Shown: piece by piece, positions 41,793 through 50,804 of the stretch
Numbering within the stretch: the stretch's first letter is position 1
How the letters are laid out: every line of letters starts with the position of its first letter
From: Lachnospiraceae bacterium
GTDB taxonomy: Bacteria > Bacillota > Clostridia > Lachnospirales > Lachnospiraceae
Length of the DNA stretch: 64,000 nt
Direction of reading: 5' to 3'
NCBI GenBank assembly: GCA_910573755.1
Contig: CAJTBO010000001.1
Location: forward strand, 310,001 to 374,000
Notes under the pieces: model-generated
The model's input: only the letters and a program-made list of their open reading frames with translations
Told to the model about the DNA's origin: nothing
Databases searched by the model: none
Program-made: the position numbers and the translations under genes

Positions 41793-42731
41793 CTATTCGT
41801 TTTCTTCTCTCTTCTTCGCCAGATTCCGCTGCACACGGTTATACAGTTCCTGCGCCGCATTATAACCCATCTTCTTCTGACGGTGGTTTACGGCTGCCGC
41901 CTCGCAGATGATCGCCAGATTACGGCCCGGCCTGATCGGGATATTATGACATACTATCTTATTCCCGAGATACTCCGTATATTCCTCCTGCAGACCAAGT
42001 CTGTCATATTCCTTATCCTTATCCCAGTCTTCCAGCTTGATGACAAGGTCGATATTCTGGGTCTCTCTGACACAGGATACGCCAAAAAGCGTTTTTACAT
42101 CCACGATACCGATACCGCGCAGTTCAATAAAGTGTTTTGTGATATCCGGTGCGGAACCGATCAGTGTCTCGTCGCTCACCTTGCGCAGTTCCACCACATC
42201 GTCCGTCACAAGACGATGGCCCCTCTTGATCAGCTCCAGCGCCGCTTCGGATTTACCGATGCCGCTCTCGCCTGTAATCAGCACGCCTTCACCGTATACG
42301 TCCACCAGTACGCCGTGAACGGAAATACAGGGAGCAAGTTTCACATTCAGCCATCTGATGATCTCCGCCATGAAGGCTGAAGTAGCTTTTTTTGTATTTA
42401 ATACAGGAACCCCTTTTCGATTGGCGACCGCCAAAAAAGCCTCATCCGGAACCAGCTCCCTGCAAAATACAAACCCGGGGCAGTCATCCTGAATGATGCC
42501 CTCATAGATTTCTTTTTTCTTTTCTTCGCTCATGCTCATCATATAACTGTATTCCACAAATCCCATAACCTGCAGCCTTGTCGTGGCAAAGTGTTCCAGA
42601 TAGCCTGCCAGCTGCAGTGCCGGCCTGTTGATATCCGGCTGTGTGATCTTCACATTTGCAATGTCAAGTTCCGGTGTCAGGTTTTCCAGCTTCATTTTTT
42701 CAATTACCTTCGTCAGACGAATACTTGCCAT
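41793..42731 (-). CDS. hprK: HPr(Ser) kinase/phosphorylase
   Basis: 312 residues with an N-terminal regulatory domain and a P-loop kinase core GESGIGKSEAALELIKRGH, then LVTDDVVELRKVSDE and the signature-like LIGSAPDITKHFIELRGIGI. Phosphorylates Ser46 of HPr and Crh to drive catabolite repression through CcpA. Start 42731 chosen for GAAGGAG and family length. First gene of the hprK-glk-murB-rapZ-whiA-crh run. Confidence 0.96.
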   Translation of the reverse strand: MASIRLTKVIEKMKLENLTPELDIANVKITQPDINRPALQLAGYLEHFATTRLQVMGFVEYSYMMSMSEEKKKEIYEGIIQDDCPGFVFCRELVPDEAFLAVANRKGVPVLNTKKATSAFMAEIIRWLNVKLAPCISVHGVLVDVYGEGVLITGESGIGKSEAALELIKRGHRLVTDDVVELRKVSDETLIGSAPDITKHFIELRGIGIVDVKTLFGVSCVRETQNIDLVIKLEDWDKDKEYDRLGLQEEYTEYLGNKIVCHNIPIRPGRNLAIICEAAAVNHRQKKMGYNAAQELYNRVQRNLAKKREENE

Positions 42732-42899
42732 AATTTCTTCTCCTTCTCTTAGACAAACTTGCTCGCTTTTTATCCAATCATACCATATAATTCCCGAAAA
42801 TAACATAGGGCTTAAGAAAAAAAGAGGCCGCCGCCCCACAATTTTCATCCGTCAGGCAGCAGTCTCTTTTAAAATCATCTGATATTAATACCTATTTAA

Positions 42900-43844
42900 T
42901 TATTCTGTTTCCCGTTCCGCTATCATTTTCCAGACGATCTCCGGAGATATCTTTCCTTCCATAGGGCCAAAAGCCGCACAGTTCAATGCGCCGCAGGCTG
43001 CCGCCATCTTTGCGCACTCTTCCAAAGGACGATTTTCTAAAAGCCCTGCGATAAACCCTCCCGCATAGCTGTCCCCTGCGCCGGTGGCATCCGCTACATC
43101 TACCGTATAAATATCCGATTCAAATGAATTTTCCCTTGTATAGATAATACTTCCTTTAGAACCGTTTTTCAGCGCGATCACTTCCAATACCGGATTTTCA
43201 AAAGCCTTTTTGATTGCTTTCTCAACGGAATCTTCTCCGGTGATGATCATAAGTTCTTCCTTTCCCGGAAGCAGGACCGCAGTATTCCCCACAATCTCGT
43301 CAATGATCTCATAAACCCTCCGATCCCGGATCAGCTCAAACCTCAGGTTCGGATCAAAACTGACTTTTGCGCCTTTCTTTACCGCTGCGCGCATCAATCC
43401 CACAATACCGTCCGCAAACTTCGGATTATCCGCAAGCGACGTTCCCATAATATGAAAATATTTCAGATCGTCCATATCAGAAATGTCCGGAATGTCCACC
43501 TCCGCCGCCGCGCTGTTGCCCATGTGGAAAATAAATTTTCTGGAACCGTCTTCAAAATAAGTAACAAACGCGCATCCGGTAGACAGACGGTCACTCAAAT
43601 GTATAAACCGGCAGTCTACCCCGTCCGCTCTCATCCGGTCAATAGTATAATGCCCAAAATCATCGTCTCCAACCCCGCCAATGATCGCGGCGGTATGATC
43701 CATTTTGGCTACCGTATCAATAAAGATCGCCGGCGCGCCGCTGGGAAACGGTCCCCGAAAATACCCCTCCCTGTTTAGAGGTATCCCTGCCTCGGGCCTC
43801 ATGATCTCCACCAAAATATCTCCCATACAGATTACTTCCGCCAT
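42900..43844 (-). CDS. PfkB-family carbohydrate kinase
   Basis: 314 residues: N-terminal VICMGDILVEIMRPEAG, GGVGDDDFG, and C-terminal anion-hole motif DVADATGAGDSYAGGF. Phosphorylates a sugar or sugar acid (KdgK/fructokinase-like). Start 43844 has CAGGAG upstream. Last gene of the leftward sugar-import operon, 43 bp after the permease; the second PfkB of the region (52381-53307) is in the rightward operon. Confidence 0.88.
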   Translation of the reverse strand: MAEVICMGDILVEIMRPEAGIPLNREGYFRGPFPSGAPAIFIDTVAKMDHTAAIIGGVGDDDFGHYTIDRMRADGVDCRFIHLSDRLSTGCAFVTYFEDGSRKFIFHMGNSAAAEVDIPDISDMDDLKYFHIMGTSLADNPKFADGIVGLMRAAVKKGAKVSFDPNLRFELIRDRRVYEIIDEIVGNTAVLLPGKEELMIITGEDSVEKAIKKAFENPVLEVIALKNGSKGSIIYTRENSFESDIYTVDVADATGAGDSYAGGFIAGLLENRPLEECAKMAAACGALNCAAFGPMEGKISPEIVWKMIAERETE

Positions 43845-43887
43845 CTTTATACTCCTGTCTTTTCGGTTTTTGCAAAACTCTTTGTTC

Positions 43888-44880
43888 CTATGCTTTCTTT
43901 CTCTGCTGCTGTGCCATATCAAGCGCAACTGCCAGCAGGATGATCGCTCCGATAACAACCTTTTGCCAGTATGCGGAAATGTTAAGCAGGTTCATACCGT
44001 TATTGATGACAGCAATGATAGCGACGCCAAACATTGCCCTTGCCACGGAACCTCTTCCTCCCGCCAGCGATGTACCGCCCAATACAGTCGAGGCAATTGC
44101 AAACATCTCATAACCTTCACCGGTATTCGGCTGGCCGTTCTGCAGCTTGGAACAAGTTACCACGCCCGCCATACAGGCAGTGATCGCGCAGAGCGTATGT
44201 GCGACCAGTATAACTCTTTTCACATTAATGCCCGCCAGATGTGCTACCGTTTTGTTGGAGCCCACAGCAAATACATGGCGCCCATAGACCGTCTTTGTAA
44301 GAAGCAGATGCATCAGCAGAACTACGATCACCGTGAAAATAACATTCGTGGGGATCATTCCGTTCGGGAAGCTTTCTGTCACGATAAGACGCTTTGCCCC
44401 CAGACAGGCAAATGTAGTCGGAAGCCCTGTAACCGGGCCGCCGCCTGTAAATATGTAGGCCACGCCCCTTAAAACAGACAACATTGCCAACGTACAGATC
44501 ATCGGCACTACATTTAAATACGCGATAAAAAATCCGATGATAAGACCCGTGATCAATCCCATTACCAGCGCCGTACCAATCAGAACAAGCAATGCGGTAC
44601 CATATCCCATATTCGGAAAAAATTTGATCCCGATGGTTGCCGCCGCAACACCTGCCAATGCGATCTGTGAACCAACCGAAATATCAATACCTCCTAAAAT
44701 GATAACATATGTCAGGCCCGAAGCCAACAGTGCATTGATACACATCTGTGATGTCAGGTTAATCACATTTGTACTTGAAAAGAAATTTTTGTTAGCAACG
44801 CCGAAGAAAATACACAGTGCAATCAGGAACACTACTACGACGTTTTCCTGGAAAATCTGATTTACCTTCTTTTTATCCAT
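43888..44880 (-). CDS. Sugar ABC transporter permease (RbsC-like), second system
   Basis: 330-residue BPD_transp_2 permease with about ten helices; LGGTSLAGGRGSVARAMFGV matches the family C-terminal motif. It works with the ATPase at 44911 and the binding protein at 46574. Sequence differs clearly from the permease at 11462, so this is a separate transporter. Confidence 0.92.
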   Translation of the reverse strand: MDKKKVNQIFQENVVVVFLIALCIFFGVANKNFFSSTNVINLTSQMCINALLASGLTYVIILGGIDISVGSQIALAGVAAATIGIKFFPNMGYGTALLVLIGTALVMGLITGLIIGFFIAYLNVVPMICTLAMLSVLRGVAYIFTGGGPVTGLPTTFACLGAKRLIVTESFPNGMIPTNVIFTVIVVLLMHLLLTKTVYGRHVFAVGSNKTVAHLAGINVKRVILVAHTLCAITACMAGVVTCSKLQNGQPNTGEGYEMFAIASTVLGGTSLAGGRGSVARAMFGVAIIAVINNGMNLLNISAYWQKVVIGAIILLAVALDMAQQQRKKA

Positions 44881-44910
44881 AATATATACCGCCTTTATAT
44901 TGAAATTCGC

Positions 44911-46407
44911 CTACTTTGCATCAGATGTAATACTGGCATGCCGGATTAACATTTGTTCTGAAAGTTCTGCGTCTGACAGTTCCCCGCTTATACGCCCTTC
45001 GCGCATAATATAAACCCGGTCGGCAATACCGATGATCTCCGGCATTTCAGAAGAAACCATGATGATGGAACCGCCGCTTTCGACAAAATCATACATTAAT
45101 GCATAAAATTCTGACTTTGCGTTTACGTCGATACCTCTTGTCGGTTCATCCAGGATCAGTATTTCCGAGTCCGCCGCCAGCCATTTCCCAAGAATAACCT
45201 TTTGCTGGTTTCCGCCCGAAAGCGTTCCTACAATTGTTTTAATACTCGGGGTCTTAATGCTGAGTTTCTCTTTATATTCTGCAGTAACCTCATTTTCCCA
45301 CCTGAAATTGACGATTCCATGTTTTGCATGAGCTGTCAGACTTGGAAGGCCTACATTTTCCGTGATCGATTTTTCAAGCAACAGGCCGGTTCTTCTTCTG
45401 TCTTCTGTAACAAACCCCATTCTTTTTTCGATTGCCTTCGCCGGTCCGGAAAATTCTATCTCCTCTTTGTTTAGGAATATTTTTCCGGAATCCAGTTTTG
45501 TCACACCAAAAATCGCTTCCATAACCTCTGTCCGGCCGGCTCCCACAAGACCATAAAATCCAAGAATCTCCCCCTTATTCAATGTAAAGGAAATATTTTG
45601 GAATTTTCTGCCCTGACATAAATTTTCTACCCTTAATACTTCTTCCCCTATCTTATGAGAATGTTTATTATAGTAGTTTTTCAGGTCTGTACGCCCGATC
45701 ATATCCGCTACAATAGACTGCTCTGTACTTCCCTCTATCATTTTTTCGGTAATCTTACACCCGTCACGAAAAATCGTAACTCTTTCACACACTTCAAAGA
45801 GTTCTTTCATTCTGTGTGTAACATAGATCAAAGCCACGCCTTTTTCTTTCAGCTTCCTGATCTGCAAAAACAATGCGTTGATCTCATGTTCAGAAAGAGA
45901 AGATGTGGGCTCGTCAAGAACCACAACCTTTGAATTTCTGGAAACGATTTTCGCAATTTCCACCATCTGCTGTTCTGCTGCTGTCAGATCCCTGCAGTAC
46001 GCCGTCGCACTGATATGGAGATCCATATCATCCAAAAGCTTTTGTGTATCGGCATGCATCTTTTTTCTGTCAAGCCTCATGCCCTTATGCGGTTCGCGTC
46101 CGAGGTATATATTTTCTGCAACCGTTAAGTCCGGCGCAATACTAAGTTCCTGTTGGATAACGGAAATTCCGGCATCCAGTGCTTCTTTCGGGGAAGAAAA
46201 TTTGCATTCTTTACCCTCTAAATATACTTTTCCCTCCGTAGCTGTATAAACAGCCGCAATAATTTTTATCAGTGTCGATTTTCCGGCGCCGTTTTCGCCG
46301 ACAAGCGCATGGGCTTCTCCCGGATAAAAATCAATACTGATATCGCTCAGCGCTTTCACGCCCGGGAAAACTTTGGAGATGTTTTTTACTTGTAAACGTG
46401 GTTCCAT
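44911..46407 (-). CDS. Sugar ABC transporter ATP-binding protein (RbsA-like), second system
   Basis: 498-residue tandem ATPase: first half GENGAGKST, DLTAAEQQMVEIAK, VVVLDEPTSSLS, THRMKE; second half LVGAGRTEVMEAI, TLSGGNQQKVILG, ILDEPTRGIDV. Standard RbsA architecture. It lies 166 bp after the binding-protein gene, with a hairpin between. Confidence 0.93.
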   Translation of the reverse strand: MEPRLQVKNISKVFPGVKALSDISIDFYPGEAHALVGENGAGKSTLIKIIAAVYTATEGKVYLEGKECKFSSPKEALDAGISVIQQELSIAPDLTVAENIYLGREPHKGMRLDRKKMHADTQKLLDDMDLHISATAYCRDLTAAEQQMVEIAKIVSRNSKVVVLDEPTSSLSEHEINALFLQIRKLKEKGVALIYVTHRMKELFEVCERVTIFRDGCKITEKMIEGSTEQSIVADMIGRTDLKNYYNKHSHKIGEEVLRVENLCQGRKFQNISFTLNKGEILGFYGLVGAGRTEVMEAIFGVTKLDSGKIFLNKEEIEFSGPAKAIEKRMGFVTEDRRRTGLLLEKSITENVGLPSLTAHAKHGIVNFRWENEVTAEYKEKLSIKTPSIKTIVGTLSGGNQQKVILGKWLAADSEILILDEPTRGIDVNAKSEFYALMYDFVESGGSIIMVSSEMPEIIGIADRVYIMREGRISGELSDAELSEQMLIRHASITSDAK

Positions 46408-46494
46408 CTTTACTCCCTTCTTCCCTGCTTATTTCAACGATCCGCCTGTCGTTCTCTCTGAAACAGGACTCCCTCAATTGTATCTTTTTAATGA

Positions 46495-46532
46495 AAATGG
46501 CCAAGCAAGCAATTCAACCTGCTCGGCCATTT
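46495..46532 (-). terminator. Hairpin between binding-protein and ATPase genes
   Basis: AAATGGCC (46495-46502) pairs with GGCCATTT (46525-46532), with AGC/GCT continuing the stem after one mismatch; minus-strand tail TTTTCATT. Probably a partial terminator giving more binding protein than ATPase. Confidence 0.5.
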
Positions 46533-46573
46533 ATAAAAATCAATTTATTTAAAACAGATATTTATATGTTCCA

Positions 46574-47617
46574 TTATTTAAGATCTTCTGCCGTGAAAGC
46601 ATACGGGTCAATCATGATAACCTGATCGTCAACCTGACCGGTAGTATAGTATTTGTACATCTGCTCTACAATACCTCTGCCGATACCTTCCGGATCCTGA
46701 GCCACTTCTGATACCCAATATTTTCCGTTTTCCGCATCCAGCATAGCTTCCTTTGCTTCCGGATTACCGTCAAAACCAATAATCAGACAGCTGGAACCTG
46801 CCGCTTTGATTGCCGCCAGAGCGCCGGTCGCCGCAGGATCGCCTACCGTGAATACCGCTTTTACCTCAGGGTTGGAGATCAGGATCGTTTCCATAATCTC
46901 CTGCGCTTTGATAGCGTCACCATCATAGTTATTGCCATGAATGACATTTCTGTCAGGCGCTTCCGCTGCAAGCGTATCGAGACATCCCTGTTCACGATCC
47001 TGTGTGGAAACGGATTCCGGATTACCGATAATCGCTACCGTATCGCCTTCTTCTGTCAGACGGATCAATTCCTGCGCGCCGATCACACCGCCCTGGTAGT
47101 TGTCTGTTCCCACAAAAGAAATTACGTTTGTAAGGTCATCCGCCTTGGAGTCGAAGTTAAACATATTCACTCCTGCTGCCGCTGCCGCATTGATTCCGGG
47201 TACACAGCCTGCCGCGTCGTTACAAGCCAGAGCGATACTGTTACATCCGTTTGCCGTAAAGTTTTCGATCGCGTTTGTTGCTTTTTCAGCTTCCAGATTA
47301 CAGTCTGTAACATTGTACTGGCTCTCATCCAATCCAAGTTCCTGACAGCCTGCTTCGATTCCTGCCGCCACATTCTGGTAAAATACATGCTCGAAAGAAC
47401 CTACGATAAAGCCCCACTGGATATCCGCAAGATCCCCGCCTGCCGTTGCCTCTTCTTCTGCCGCCGGAGTTTCCTCCGCAGGCGCCTCCTCTGCTGCCGG
47501 GGCCTCTTCTGTTGCTGCGGGTTCACTCTCTACCCCCCCCGAACTGTTTCCGCAGCCTGCCAACGCAGCTGCAGTTAAGGTAACAGCAAGCAATGTTGAA
47601 ATAATTTTCTTCTTCAT
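46574..47617 (-). CDS. Sugar ABC transporter substrate-binding lipoprotein, second system
   Basis: 347 residues: signal and lipobox ALAGCGNSS, a Glu/Ala/Pro-rich linker (about 25-62), then a RbsB-like core (WGFIVGSFEHVFYQNVAAGI, GCNSIALACNDAAGC, AVFTVGDPAATGALAAI). AGAGGAGG precedes the ATG. Second gene after deoR. The ligand is unknown; downstream kinases and aldolase point to a sugar or polyol. Confidence 0.9.
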   Translation of the reverse strand: MKKKIISTLLAVTLTAAALAGCGNSSGGVESEPAATEEAPAAEEAPAEETPAAEEEATAGGDLADIQWGFIVGSFEHVFYQNVAAGIEAGCQELGLDESQYNVTDCNLEAEKATNAIENFTANGCNSIALACNDAAGCVPGINAAAAAGVNMFNFDSKADDLTNVISFVGTDNYQGGVIGAQELIRLTEEGDTVAIIGNPESVSTQDREQGCLDTLAAEAPDRNVIHGNNYDGDAIKAQEIMETILISNPEVKAVFTVGDPAATGALAAIKAAGSSCLIIGFDGNPEAKEAMLDAENGKYWVSEVAQDPEGIGRGIVEQMYKYYTTGQVDDQVIMIDPYAFTAEDLK

Positions 47618-47692
47618 TCTTTTAGTCCTCCTCTAAAAAATTTGTGTTTTATTATAAATGCCTCAGCACATATAATCTTTTGCAGCAGGAAC

Positions 47693-48460
47693 TTATTCTG
47701 CATATATCATGTCTATCTTCTCTTCCCATTCGGAATAATCATAACCATACTTCCGGTTTGTGATGATGTGACGACCGCCGTCTTCGAGTCCGATCACCTT
47801 CACCATATATTTCTTGTCAAATTTAGTATGGTCAGCAAGCACATACGTCTCTCTGGCGCTTTCCATAAAAACCTTTTTGATCTCCGCTTCATTAAAACTG
47901 GATGTGGAAAAACCAAACTCCCTGTCAATTCCATTAATCCCTACAAACCCTTTATCCAGACACAGATCCCTTAGCTGCTTTTCGGCAATTACGCCTTCCA
48001 TCGTATTCATTCTGAAATTGATGACCCCGCCTATCAGTACAACAGAAACATCCTCTTTATCCTTAAAAAGAACCGCCGTATTTATGGAAGTCGTGATGAT
48101 CGTCAGATCTTTTTTTCCACTGCCGACAATCAGCTTTGCAAGTTCCTGAACCGTTGTCGAGCCGTCCAGTATAATAGAATCTCCGTCCGCTATCAGGTCA
48201 ATGGCTGTTCTGGCGATCTGCTGTTTTTCCTCTATACATTTTACGGACAGATCCTGAAAGCTGAATGCGGCTGAAGGTTTATACAGAGAAACAGCCCCTC
48301 CATGTGTCCGGATAACCCTGCCCTGCCTCTGTAATTCTTCCAGATCCTTTCGTATGGTAACTTCCGATATATCATACAGTTCACTTAATTCCACAACACT
48401 TACCGATTCTTTTTCCAAAATAAGTTTTGCAATATTTTCCTGCCGCTCTCTCGCAAACAT
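47693..48460 (-). CDS. DeoR/GlpR-family transcriptional regulator
   Basis: 255 residues: N-terminal HTH (MFARERQENIAKLILEKESV, LSELYDISEVTIRKDLEELQ) and a C-terminal DeoRC sensor domain (GGVINFRMNTMEGVIAEKQL). Such regulators sense phosphorylated sugars and usually repress. It is divergent from the dhaK-like operon and first in the import operon. AAACGAAA-type sites flank both starts. Confidence 0.92.
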   Translation of the reverse strand: MFARERQENIAKLILEKESVSVVELSELYDISEVTIRKDLEELQRQGRVIRTHGGAVSLYKPSAAFSFQDLSVKCIEEKQQIARTAIDLIADGDSIILDGSTTVQELAKLIVGSGKKDLTIITTSINTAVLFKDKEDVSVVLIGGVINFRMNTMEGVIAEKQLRDLCLDKGFVGINGIDREFGFSTSSFNEAEIKKVFMESARETYVLADHTKFDKKYMVKVIGLEDGGRHIITNRKYGYDYSEWEEKIDMIYAE

Positions 48461-48830
48461 TCTCTTCTCCCCTATTCTATTTTCGTTTCGAAACTTTCAT
48501 CACCCTGTCTCTTCGCTTTTCTTCAATTCAAACTTTTATACAATCTATTTTTTGTTTCCCCGGTGATTTATTGTTGATTTTATACTATACTCCTTTACCT
48601 GTCAATACATTTTTGTGTAATTATTTTATATTTACTTTTTTGTTTTTTTACTTTTTCGAATTTTTATATCCTCTTCCCTTCTTTTTTCTCTGTCTTTATT
48701 ACTTTTATTTATTTTCATTTTATGTTTCATTTTCTTCCGTTTTTTCTTGACTACCCAAACTGACCTATGCTATACTTGCTGTACTTCATGAAACGAAATA
48801 CTTGTTCATCAGAAAGCAGGAGGGTTACGT
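48461..48830. promoter_or_regulatory. AT-rich divergent control region of the second sugar module
   Basis: 370 bp, very T-rich on the plus strand, no gene seen. Rightward promoter TTGACT (48747-48752), 18 bp, TATACT (48771-48776). The DeoR-type site GAAACGAAAT at 48790-48799 overlaps the expected start. On the other side ATTTTCGTTTCGAAAC (48479-48494) contains the same GAAACGAAAAT in reverse plus a GTTTCGAAAC palindrome just ahead of deoR, consistent with autoregulation. Confidence 0.55.
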
Positions 48831-49796
48831 TTGCTTCCGTACATATCAGACCCCAATACTTCAACAAAAGAACTTGCCAGGATTCTGGCCTCAGTTTACC
48901 CGGATCGTTTTCAGATTCCTTCAGATTCCTGTAATGGCCGGGTATTGCTCCGCCGCACTCTCTGCCCCGACAGGGTGAACGTTATCGTAAGCAGCGGCGG
49001 CGGGTGCCACCCCTTATCATATGGTTATCTCGGCGAGGGCATGGCGGATGCATGCATTAACGGAAATCAGCGCTGCGCTCCCAGCGCCTATGATATTTAC
49101 GAGGCCGCGCTAAAGATCGGCAGCCTTTCCGGCAATCTTCTTATCTATAACAACTACATGGGAGATTATCTGAATAACGATCTGGCTGTAGAATTACTTT
49201 CTCTGGAAAATATCCCATGCAGATTATGTCCTGCCACAGATGATTGTCTTTCCGCCCCGCCGGATGTCCCCCGCTCGGAGAGGGGCGGGCTGATTGGTAT
49301 GCTCTATCTAATCAAAATTGCCGCATCCTGTGCAGAATCCGGATTATCTCTGGAAGAAACGGCCAGGATCTCCCGTAAGGCGAACGAGCGTATGAGCACC
49401 CTTGCGGTGACTATGGATTATGACAGGGAGTTGATCCATCTCGGTGCCGGATTTTCCGGAGAGCCGCCGGTATCTACCCATTCAGACCGCTTTTCCATGG
49501 ACGGCATAGCAGATCTTTCTTATGATGTGCTGTGTAAAGACCTGAAACCTTCCGCCCGTGAAAAAATGTATATGATGGTCAGCCGTATGACTTTGACCCA
49601 TCCTGAAGACGCCTATATTTTAGCCGGTTATATAAAGCAGGCTGCTGCCTCCCGATATCCGATCACCCGGATAAACGCAGGCTTTTATACCAATTTATTT
49701 CATGCACAGGGTTTCCTGATCACTTTTCTCTGCGCAGATCAGGAACTGGAACAATATTTACATGGCAGTTTTTATTCGGATACTTTTTCTTTTTAA
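48831..49796 (+). CDS. DhaK-like kinase subunit, copy 1 (substrate His replaced by Ser)
   Basis: 321-residue DAK1-domain protein. Family landmarks are VNVIVSSGGGCHPLSYGYLG, CAPSAYDIYEAA, NNYMGDYLNND (the conserved Asp) and HLGAGFSGEPPV. In dihydroxyacetone kinases the last motif carries the His that binds the ketone covalently (GxGIHGEPG); here it is Ser. It starts with TTG at 48831, placed 7-8 bases after AGGAGGG. Nineteen bp before a paralogue with the same change. Likely phosphorylates another ketose or acts as a heteromer. Confidence 0.85.
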   Translation: MLPYISDPNTSTKELARILASVYPDRFQIPSDSCNGRVLLRRTLCPDRVNVIVSSGGGCHPLSYGYLGEGMADACINGNQRCAPSAYDIYEAALKIGSLSGNLLIYNNYMGDYLNNDLAVELLSLENIPCRLCPATDDCLSAPPDVPRSERGGLIGMLYLIKIAASCAESGLSLEETARISRKANERMSTLAVTMDYDRELIHLGAGFSGEPPVSTHSDRFSMDGIADLSYDVLCKDLKPSAREKMYMMVSRMTLTHPEDAYILAGYIKQAAASRYPITRINAGFYTNLFHAQGFLITFLCADQELEQYLHGSFYSDTFSF

Positions 49797-49814
49797 TCAC
49801 ACAGGAGGTACACA

Positions 49815-50780
49815 ATGATTTTTTTGACAGACCCCAATACGATTTCCCGGTCCTGCGCCGAGGGAATGGCATGTGTATATCCGGAATTCACCCGGACTGT
49901 ACCGGATTCTTTTAACGGGCGTGCCTTACTGCATCATCCGGCAGAATCCGATCGTGTCAATATCATTGTTGTTGCAGGCGGCGGCGGAAATCCCCAGACG
50001 CATTCTTTTGTCACCGGCTCCGATCTGGCAGATATTGCCATCAACGGCAGCCTTCGCGCCGCTCCCAGTGCCTATGATATTTATGAAGCCGCCAGATATG
50101 TTCATTCTTCCAAAGGATATCTTATGATCTTCAATAATTTCATGGGAGATATCTTAAATTGCGATATGGCGATCGAGCTCATGGCTTTAGACGGCCTTTC
50201 GGGAAAAATGTGCCCTTTTCACGACGACTGTCTTTCCGTTCCTCAAAATGAAGACCGGAAAAACCGCGCCGGCCTGATCGGTTTTCTTTACGGAGTAAAA
50301 GCCGCCAATGCCTGTGCCAGAGCGGGAGCCTCCCTCGAAGAGACTGCCGCTCTTGTGGAACATATCAATGAGCGAACCTCCAGCGTTTTGATCACTATGG
50401 ATTTCGACAATAAGATCCTTTATTTTGGAGAAGGGATCTCGGGAGAGCCCGCCCCTCTCTCTTTCAAAAATGAATTTTCCATTGAGTCGTGTGCAAAACA
50501 CGCTCTCGATATATTAATCGATGATCTGAAACCTCTGCCGAACGAAAAGCTTCATATTTTGATTAACAGAACTTCTGCCGGAAAATTTGAAGATGCCTAT
50601 TCTCTCGCAAAGTCTGTTTATGATCATGCCGGCTCACGGATTCCGATCAGCCGGATGAGTGCAGGGCATTATATGTTCATGACTGACTCCTATGGCCTCT
50701 CTGTTACGGCTCTCTGTTCGGATGAATCCATAGAACCCTATTTGCAAAAGCGCTGTTTCACCGATTCTTTTATTTTATAA
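49815..50780 (+). CDS. DhaK-like kinase subunit, copy 2 (substrate His replaced by Ser)
   Basis: 321 residues, same length as copy 1 and alignable along its length: VNIIVVAGGGGNPQTHSFVT, APSAYDIYEAARYV, NNFMGDILNCDMA and YFGEGISGEPAPL. The second active-site region also lacks the GHEP motif of DhaK, and the covalent His is Ser again. AGGAGG precedes the ATG. The two subunits may form a heterodimer served by one DhaL. Confidence 0.85.
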   Translation: MIFLTDPNTISRSCAEGMACVYPEFTRTVPDSFNGRALLHHPAESDRVNIIVVAGGGGNPQTHSFVTGSDLADIAINGSLRAAPSAYDIYEAARYVHSSKGYLMIFNNFMGDILNCDMAIELMALDGLSGKMCPFHDDCLSVPQNEDRKNRAGLIGFLYGVKAANACARAGASLEETAALVEHINERTSSVLITMDFDNKILYFGEGISGEPAPLSFKNEFSIESCAKHALDILIDDLKPLPNEKLHILINRTSAGKFEDAYSLAKSVYDHAGSRIPISRMSAGHYMFMTDSYGLSVTALCSDESIEPYLQKRCFTDSFIL

Positions 50781-50804
50781 TTTTACGCAAGGAGGACATG
50801 CTTA

